From Achatina immaculata (Eukaryota > Mollusca > Gastropoda > Stylommatophora > Achatinidae): a stretch of 64,000 nucleotides of DNA. The notes under the pieces were generated by a model that was not told the origin of the DNA, did not search any database, and saw only the letters and a list, made by a program, of their open reading frames with translations. A program made the position numbers and the translations under genes. The stretch is from assembly GCA_009760885.1 (NCBI GenBank), contig CM019714.1:6148812-6212811 (forward strand), written 5' to 3'. Below are positions 45,601 to 54,600 of the stretch, in pieces; position 1 is the first letter of the stretch, and each line of letters begins with the position of its first letter.

Positions 45601-48600
45601 ACTACCAGATGACCACTGATCCTAGGTTCCACAAACACAAAAATTATCAAGTACTCATCCTAGGTTCCACAAACACAAAAATTATCTACATTTCTACTGC
45701 TGGTGTGGATCTCACAGAACCCATGATAATCTACACTGACTGATTTTGTATCTTGTAAACCATCATCAATTTTTATCAACTTTAATCCTGACACACATGC
45801 AAACCATCATCAGTATTTATCAACTTTAATACATGTAAACCACCATCAGTATTTACTACCCTCCAATTCCCCAGAGAGTCATAACCAGTTAGTTTTGTGT
45901 TGACAAACGGGCATGATAGTGATGAAACTCAATACACATCCACTTAGTGATCTAACTTCAAAACTTCAGACGGTCACCTACAGATATAACTTCAAATATA
46001 TCCACTTAGTGAGGTAACTTCAAACATAGCCACTTAGTGAGATAACTTAAAAATAGCCTCTCAGGTAACTTCAAAGACAGCCACTTAATTTCAAACATAG
46101 CCACTCAGTGAGGTGACTTCAAACACAGCCACTTAGTGAGGTGACTTCAAACACAGTCACTTAGTGAGGTGACTTCAAACACAGCCACTTAGTGAGGTGA
46201 CTTCAAACATAGCCACTTAGTGAGGTGACTTCAAACACAGCCAGTTGGTGAGGTGACTTCAGACATGGCAACTTGGTGAAGTAACTTCATATCTACTTAA
46301 TGATGTAGCTCAAAAGACAACCACTTGGTTCCAAACATAATCACTTACTGATGTAACTCCAAATACAGAGAAACTTACTGATTTAACTCCAAACACACTG
46401 ATTTAACTCCAAACACACAAACTTACTGATGTAACTCCAAACACACACAAACTTACTGATGTAACTCCAACACACAGAAACTTACCTATCCTCTCAATCA
46501 GGGTGACCTGTTTGCCAACAGTCCTTGGCACCAGTGTGGGCTGACCTGAACCACTACCAGATGACCACTGATCCTAGGTTCCACAAACACAAAAATTATC
46601 AAGTATTCATCCTAGGTTCCACAAAACAAAAACTATCAAGTACTCATCCTAGGTTCCACAAACATAAAAACTATCAAGTACTCATCCTAGGTTCCACAAA
46701 CATAAAAACTATCAAGTACTCATCCTAGGTTCCACAAACATAAAAACTATCAAGTACTCATCCTAGGTTCCACAAACGCAAAAATTATCAAGTACTCATC
46801 CTAGGTTCCACAAAACAAAAACTATCAAGTACTCATCCTAGGTTCCACAAACACAAAAATTATCAAGTACTCATCCTAGGTTCCACAAACACAAAAATTA
46901 TCACGTACTCATCCTAGGTTCCACAAACACAAAAATTATCAAGTACTCATCCTAGGTTCCACAAACATAAAAACTATCAAGTACTCATCCTAGGTTCCAC
47001 AAACACAAAAACTATCAAGTACTCATCCTAGGTTCCACAAACATAAAAACTATCAAGTACTCATCCTAGGTTCCACAAACACAAAAATTATCAAGTACTC
47101 ATCCTAGGTTCCACAAACATAAAAACTATCAAGTACTCATCCTAGGTTCCACAAAACAAAAACTATCAAGTACTCATCCTAGGTTCCACAAACATAAAAA
47201 CTATCAAGTATAAGACACATGAGATTAAGTGATGAGACCAGGTTTTTGTGTTGTTTCAATCAATAAGTTACCTGAAAGGTAGTCAAAGCAGCACTGTACA
47301 GTGAAACATTGTGTGACAGGATGATCCAAGTCATGGTGAGGCAGGAACCATGCACCCAGCTCTGACAGGATGATCCAAGTCACAGTGAGGCAGGAACCAT
47401 ACACCCAGCTCTGACAGGATGATCCAGGTCACAGTGAGGCAGGAACCATGCACTCAGCTCTGACAGGATGATCCAAGTCACAGTGAGGCAGGAACCATGC
47501 ACTCAGCTCTGACAGGATGATCCAAGTCACAGTGAGGCAGGAACCATGCACTCAGCTCTGACAGGATGATCCAAGTCACAGTGAGGCAGGAACCATGCAC
47601 TCAGCTCTGACAGGATGATCCAGGTCACAGTGAGGCAGGAACCATGCACTCAGCTCTGGCAGGATGATCCAAGTCACAGTGAGGCAGGAACCATGCACTC
47701 AGCTCTGGCAGGATGATCCAGGTCACAGTGAGGCAGGAACCATGCACCCAGCTCTGACAGGATGATCCAAGTCACAGTGAGGCAGGAAACATGCACTCAG
47801 CTCTGACAGGATGATCCAAGTCACAGTGAGGCAGGAACCATGCACCCAGCTCTGACAGAATGATCCAAGTCACAGTGAGGCAGGAACCATGCACTCAGCT
47901 CTGACAGGATGATCCAGGTCACAGTGAGGCAGGAACCATGCACCCAGCTCTGACAGGATGATCCAAGTCACAGTGAGGCAGGAACCATGCACCCAGCTCT
48001 GACAGAATGATCCAAGTCACAGTGAGGCAGGAACCATGCACCCAGCTCTGACAGGATGATCCAAGTCACAGTGCTGCACTTATAATGCTCAGGTTCAAAG
48101 AAAATGGCCAATGAAACTAAAACACCTCATCAATGATACTATGGGAAGATCCAGCATGACTGCACACAGCACTAAGAAAACCTGTTCACCATCATCATGT
48201 GCTAGTTACTCTAAGAAATCAAGATAGATGAGTGATGCTTTTAAACTCTGTTATGTGCTTCATTAGAAAACTGATACTATAAAATGACTTGTATTTTGGC
48301 TTATGTATTGTTGTAATGCTGATATTTGGAGGGTGAAAATTAATATTTTGTTGTAATGGTAAAGTTTACATTTTTATATAAACTTCCAATTGTTAGAATA
48401 ATGGGAAGTCTAACTGTTATAGGGAAATCTATTTTCCAGTACGCTGGAATTTTTGAGGCTTGGTCACAGTGCTTTAAAAGACCCTTGGGTAAAGATGGCA
48501 TTTTAGTTAGTCACAGTGCTTTAAAAGACCCTTAGGTAAAGATGGCATTTTAGTTGGTCAGTGGTTTAAAAGACCCTTGGGTAAAGATGGCATTTTAGTT

Positions 48601-51600
48601 GGTCACAGTGCTTTAAAAGATCCTTGGGTAAGGATGGCATTTTAGTTGGTCACAGTGCTTTAAAAGATGGTATTTTAATGCACTGAAGGGTAACTCATGT
48701 TTTCATCTTCTGAATGTTTCTAGTCGGATCGACAATCAGAAATAGACAATGAACATGTTGTCAAGTCAGCAAACTAATGAGGGTTTTAAAATAATAGGAT
48801 AAGATAACTATGTAGTTAATGTTGAAACTAAGACATGATATGATAAGTATGTTGTTAATGTTGAAAATAAGACAGGATAGGACAAGAATGTTGTTAATAT
48901 TGAAAATAAGACAGGATAGGACAAGTATGTAGTTAATGTTGAAAATAAGACAGGATAGGACAAGTATGTTGTTAATGTTGAAACTAAGACAGGATAGGAC
49001 AAGTATGTTGTTAATGTTGAAACTAAGACAGGATAGGACAAGTATGTTGTTAATGTTGAAACTAAGACAGGATAGGACAAGTATGTGTTAATGTTGAAAC
49101 TAAGACAGGATAGGATAAGTATGTAGTTAATGTTGAAAATAAGACAGGAGAGGACAAGTATGTTGTTAATGTTTAAACTAAGACAGGATAGGACAAGTAT
49201 GTTGTTAATGTTGAAACTAAGACAGGATAGGACAAGTATGTTGTTAATGTTGAAACTAAGACAGGATAGGACAAGTATGTTGTTAATGTTGAAAATAAGA
49301 CAGGATAGGACAAGTATGTTGTTAATGTTGAAACTAAGACAGGATAGGACAAGTATGTTGTTAATGTTGAAACTAAGACAGGATAGGACAAGTATGTAGT
49401 TAATGTTGAAAATAAGACAAGAGAGGACAAGTATGTAGTTAATGCTGAAACTATGACAGGAGAGGACAAGTATGTTGTTAATGTTGAAACTAAGACAGGA
49501 CAGGACAAGTATGTAGTTAACATTGAAACTATGACAGGAGAGGACAAGTATGTAGTTAACATTGAAACTATGACAGGAGAGGACAAGTATGAAGTTAACA
49601 TTGAAACTATGACATTTTATGATCCACTCAGAGAAATAACTTTTTTTTAAAACTTTGGTAGAGTTGGTAAAGAATGTAAGTGAACACAGAGTTGAGGGTA
49701 GAGTTGGTAAGAACGTAAATCTTTTTCTTCTTATTCTTTTTCGTTCACTTCTACCACCAAGACCACCCAGTGATCCTACTGTGGTCCTCGATAGGTCCTG
49801 TGGTCCTCCTCTGTTTAGCTAAGTGGTAGATGTTCCCCTGTCTAGCTCCTCTATCTAGCTAAGTGGAAGATGCAAGTACTCATCCTAGGTTCCACAAACA
49901 TAAAAACTATCAAGTACTCATCCTAGGTTCCACAAACACAAAAACTATCAAGTACTCATCCTAGGTTCCACAAACATAAAAACTATCAAGTACTCATCCT
50001 AGGTTCCACAAACACAAAAATTATCAAGTACTCATCCTAGGTTCCACAAACATAAAAACTATCAAGTACTCATCCTAGGTTCCACAAAACAAAAACTATC
50101 AAGTACTCATCCTAGGTTCCACAAACATAAAAACTATCAAGTATAAGACACATGAGATTAAGTGATGAGACCAGGTTTTTGTGTTGTTTCAATCAATAAG
50201 TTACCTGAAAGGTAGTCAAAGCAGCACTGTACAGTGAAACATTGTGTGACAGGATGATCCAAGTCACGGTGAGGCAGGAACCATGCACCCAGCTCTGACA
50301 GAATGATCCAAGTCACAGTGCTGCACTTATAATGCTCAGGTTCAAAGAAAATGGCCAATGAAACTAAAACACCTCATCAATGATACTATGGGAAGATCCA
50401 GCATGACTGCACACAGCACTAAGAAAACCTGTTCACCATCATCATGTGCTAGTTACTCTAAGAAATCAAGATAGATGAGTGATGCTTTTAAACTCTGTTA
50501 TGTGCTTCATTAGAAAACTGATACTATAAAATGACTTGTATTTTGGCTTATGTGTTGTTGTAATGCTGATATTTGGAGGGTGAAAATTAATATTTTGTTG
50601 TAATGGTAAAGTTTACATTTTTATATAAACTTCCAATTGTTAGAATAATGGGAAGTCTAACTGTTATAGGGAAATCTATTTTCCAGTACGCTGGAATTTT
50701 TGAGGCTTGGTCACAGTGCTTTAAAAGACCCTTGGGTAAAGATGGCATTTTAGTTAGTCACAGTGCTTTAAAAGACCCTTAGGTAAAGATGGCATTTTAG
50801 TTGGTCAGTGGTTTAAAAGACCCTTGGGTAAAGATGGCATTTTAGTTGGTCACAGTGCTTTAAAAGATCCTTGGGTAAGGATGGCATTTTAGTTGGTCAC
50901 AGTGCTTTAAAAGATGGTATTTTAATGCACTGAAGGGTAACTCATGTTTTCATCTTCTGAATGTTTCTAGTCGGATCGACAATCAGAAATAGACAATGAA
51001 CATGTTGTCAAGTCAGCAAACTAATGAGGGTTTTAAAATAATAGGATAAGATAACTATGTAGTTAATGTTGAAACTAAGACATGATATGATAAGTATGTT
51101 GTTAATGTTGAAAATAAGACAGGATAGGACAAGAATGTTGTTAATATTGAAAATAAGACAGGATAGGACAAGTATGTAGTTAATGTTGAAAATAAGACAG
51201 GATAGGACAAGTATGTTGTTAATGTTGAAACTAAGACAGGATAGGACAAGTATGTTGTTAATGTTGAAACTAAGACAGGATAGGACAAGTATGTTGTTAA
51301 TGTTGAAACTAAGACAGGATAGGACAAGTATGTTGTTAATGTTGAAACTAAGACAGGATAGGATAAGTATGTAGTTAATGTTGAAAATAAGACAGGAGAG
51401 GACAAGTATGTTGTTAATGTTTAAACTAAGACAGGATAGGACAAGTATGTTGTTAATGTTGAAACTAAGACAGGATAGGACAAGTATGTTGTTAATGTTG
51501 AAACTAAGACAGGATAGGACAAGTATGTTGTTAATGTTGAAAATAAGACAGGATAGGACAAGTATGTTGTTAATGTTGAAACTAAGACAGGATAGGACAA

Positions 51601-54600
51601 GTATGTTGTTAATGTTGAAACTAAGACAGGATAGGACAAGTATGTAGTTAATGTTGAAAATAAGACAAGAGAGGACAAGTATGTAGTTAATGCTGAAACT
51701 ATGACAGGAGAGGACAAGTATGTTGTTAATGTTGAAACTAAGACAGGACAGGACAAGTATGTAGTTAACATTGAAACTATGACAGGAGAGGACAAGTATG
51801 TAGTTAACATTGAAACTATGACAGGAGAGGACAAGTATGAAGTTAACATTGAAACTATGACATTTTATGATCCACTCAGAGAAATAACTTTTTTTTAAAA
51901 CTTTGGTAGAGTTGGTAAAGAATGTAAGTGAACACAGAGTTGAGGGTAGAGTTGGTAAGAACGTAAATCTTTTTCTTCTTATTCTTTTTCGTTCACTTCT
52001 ACCACCAAGACCACCCAGTGATCCTACTGTGGTCCTCGATAGGTCCTGTGGTCCTCCTCTGTTTAGCTAAGTGGTAGATGTTCCCCTGTCTAGCTCCTCT
52101 ATCTAGCTAAGTGGAAGATGTTCCCCTGTCTAGCTCCTCTATCTAGCTAAGTGGAAGATACTCCTCTGTCTAGCTAAGTGGAAGATGCTATCTAGCTAAG
52201 TGGAAGATGCTCCTCTGTCTAGCTAAGTGGAAGATGTTCCCCTGTCTAGCTCCTCTATCTAGCTAAGTGGAAGATGTTCCCCTGTCTAGCTCCTCTATCT
52301 AGCTAAGTGGAAGATGCTCCTCTGTCTAGCTAAGTGGAAGATGCTCCTCTATCTAGCTAAGTGGAAGATGTTCCCCTGTCTAGCTCCTCTATCTAGCTAA
52401 GTGGAAGATGTTCCCCTGTCTAGCTCCTCTATCTAGCTAAGTGGAAGATACTCCTCTGTCTAGCTAAGTGGAAGATGCTCCTCTATCTAGCTAAGTGGAA
52501 GATGCTCCTCTGTCTAGCTAAGTGGAAGATGCTCCTCTATCTAGCTAAGTGGAAGATGTTCCCCTGTCTAGCTCCTCTATCTAGCTAAGTGGAAGATGCT
52601 CCTCTGTCTAGCTAAGTGGTAGATACTCCTCTGTCTAGCTAAGTGGAAGATGTTCCCCTGTCTAGCTCCTCTATCTAGCTAAGTGGAAGATGCTCCTCTG
52701 TCTAGCTAAGTGGAAGATGTTCCCCTGTCTAGCTCCTCTATCTAGCTAAGTGGAAGATGCTCCTCTGTCTAGCTAAGTGGAAGATGCTCCTCTATCTAGC
52801 TAAGTGGAAGATGTTCCCCTGTCTAGCTCCTCTATCTAGCTAAGTGGAAGATGCTCCTCTGTCTAGCTAAGTGGAAGATGTTCCCCTGTCTAGCTCCTCT
52901 GTCTAGCTAAGTGGAAGATGCTCCTCTATCTAGCTAAGTGGAAGATGTTCCCCTGTCTAGCTCCTCTATCTAGCTAAGTGGAAGATGCTCCTCTGTCTAG
53001 CTAAGTGGAAGATGCTCCTCTATCTAGCTAAGTGGAAGATGCTCCTCTGTCTAGCTAAGTGGTAGATGCTCCTCTGTCTAGCTAAGTGGTAGATTTTCCT
53101 CTGTCTAGCTAAGTGGTAGATTTTCCTCTGTCTAGCTAAGTAGTATATCTGTGTGGCTGGTAGATCTCTGTCACTTCAGTGTTCTATTTCTGCTGAGCTC
53201 AATAACAGGATATTGTGCTCTTCCCTTTAATAGGTAGATCCATGTGGTTAACATATCCATGTGGTTAACAGATAGATCCACGTGGTTAACATATCCATAT
53301 GGTTAACAGATCCATGTGGTTAATAGATCCATGTGGTGAAATCTTTCATGAAGCCTGATTAAAAAATGTCACTGCAACCAACTTCCAACCAAACACCCTA
53401 TGCATGCTACATTATCACAACATTGGTTGTACAGATTGCAAGCTCAATGGGTCTGTGAAAAGAAACTTAAATCTCATGTGGATCACAAAACAAAACAAAA
53501 AAATGAATTTTTAAAAAAAATTGGCATGGACTTGCCTGTTTGGACCCATCATGAAAACCTCGGCACAGACTGTCATCCTCCAGAAGTCGGACCTCAGGTG
53601 GCAGGAGTAAGCTCTCTGCCCTACGTTTGTGTACATGTCTGCGTACGAAGTACATGGCTCCCAAGATGAACACACAAGCTAATACTGCAACTGAGACTGT
53701 TATAATTAACTTGAGAGTGAAACCCGAGTCATCGTTTTCTGTAAAAACAATAATATGCTACTTGTTCAAAATGGCCACATAAAACATACATGACATATGT
53801 TTTAGAGATATACCACATTTTGAGCATTCCATCAAATACAAATATTTAGTTTTCTCACTGGCTGAATGCAAATCTGAATATTATTTATATAATAACAGAA
53901 ACTGTTGTCTGAGTGGCGAAGTAGTGCACTGGTCTCTCATGGCGAAGGTCGGGGGTTCGAATCCGGCCGGAGGCACCCCAGTCACCCAGCTGTAGAAATA
54001 GGTACCCGACTTCTGGAACTGGGGAAGGAAAGGCGGCCAGGTGTGATGCTGACCATGACCATATCACCCTCTAGTGTGCTGACAGGTCAAGGAAAATATG
54101 GGCACTAACACAATATCCCTATGTACCTCAAAGGCATGACAGGATTACCTTTACCTTTTTTTTTTTTTTTTAATAATAGAAACAGACTACCCACTGAAAC
54201 TATCAGCCTGATAATGTTGCTACAGCTAATAGCAGGGTAAAAGTATTCTTTCTGGTTTATGGTTTTCTAATTTTCTACAAGTCTGAAGTTGCTGTATTTA
54301 CTAATTACTAGTCTGACATTTCTAGTCCTAATCCAGCTGCACTGTTAAGATGCTAGTGGTGCACAGTCCAGGACAAATATTTGTTTAAATTTCAGAGATT
54401 TCACTGCTTGAACTTTCTTTCATCAATCATTCTCAGATGTGGCTTTTCCAGGACTGACATGGGCATTAGCCACACTTGTTTTCTCATTACATCGTATGTT
54501 TGCCACATCTGTTTTCTCATTACATCGTATGTTGGCCACACTTGTTTTCTCATTACATCATATGTTGGCCACATCTGTTTTCTCATTACATCGTATGTTG

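Larger units (their letters stand above)
43857..46660. repeat. Threefold repeated block (two carry the GS exon)
   Basis: A block starting TCTACTGCTGGTGTGGATCT occurs at 43858, 44599 and 45693. Blocks 1 and 2 (741-bp offset) look identical by eye. Block 2 runs on through the GS exon, and block 3 repeats that longer version with a shortened internal array. Each holds a 28-bp array (CTTCAAACATAGCCACTTAG plus TGAGGTGA). Confidence 0.92.
46940..52120. repeat. Tandem segmental duplication in receptor intron 4
   Basis: Copy A 46940-49872 (2933 bp), copy B 49873-52120 (2248 bp). The right-hand parts match at a constant 2248-bp offset. The length difference (685 bp) is almost exactly 14 units of the 49-bp array, contracted in copy B. 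No exon inside. Confidence 0.92.

Noticed and set aside
53905..53976. A tRNA gene
   Set aside because: B box and A-box-like sequence are present, but the cloverleaf is not complete and the sequence continues into a SINE body with copies elsewhere.
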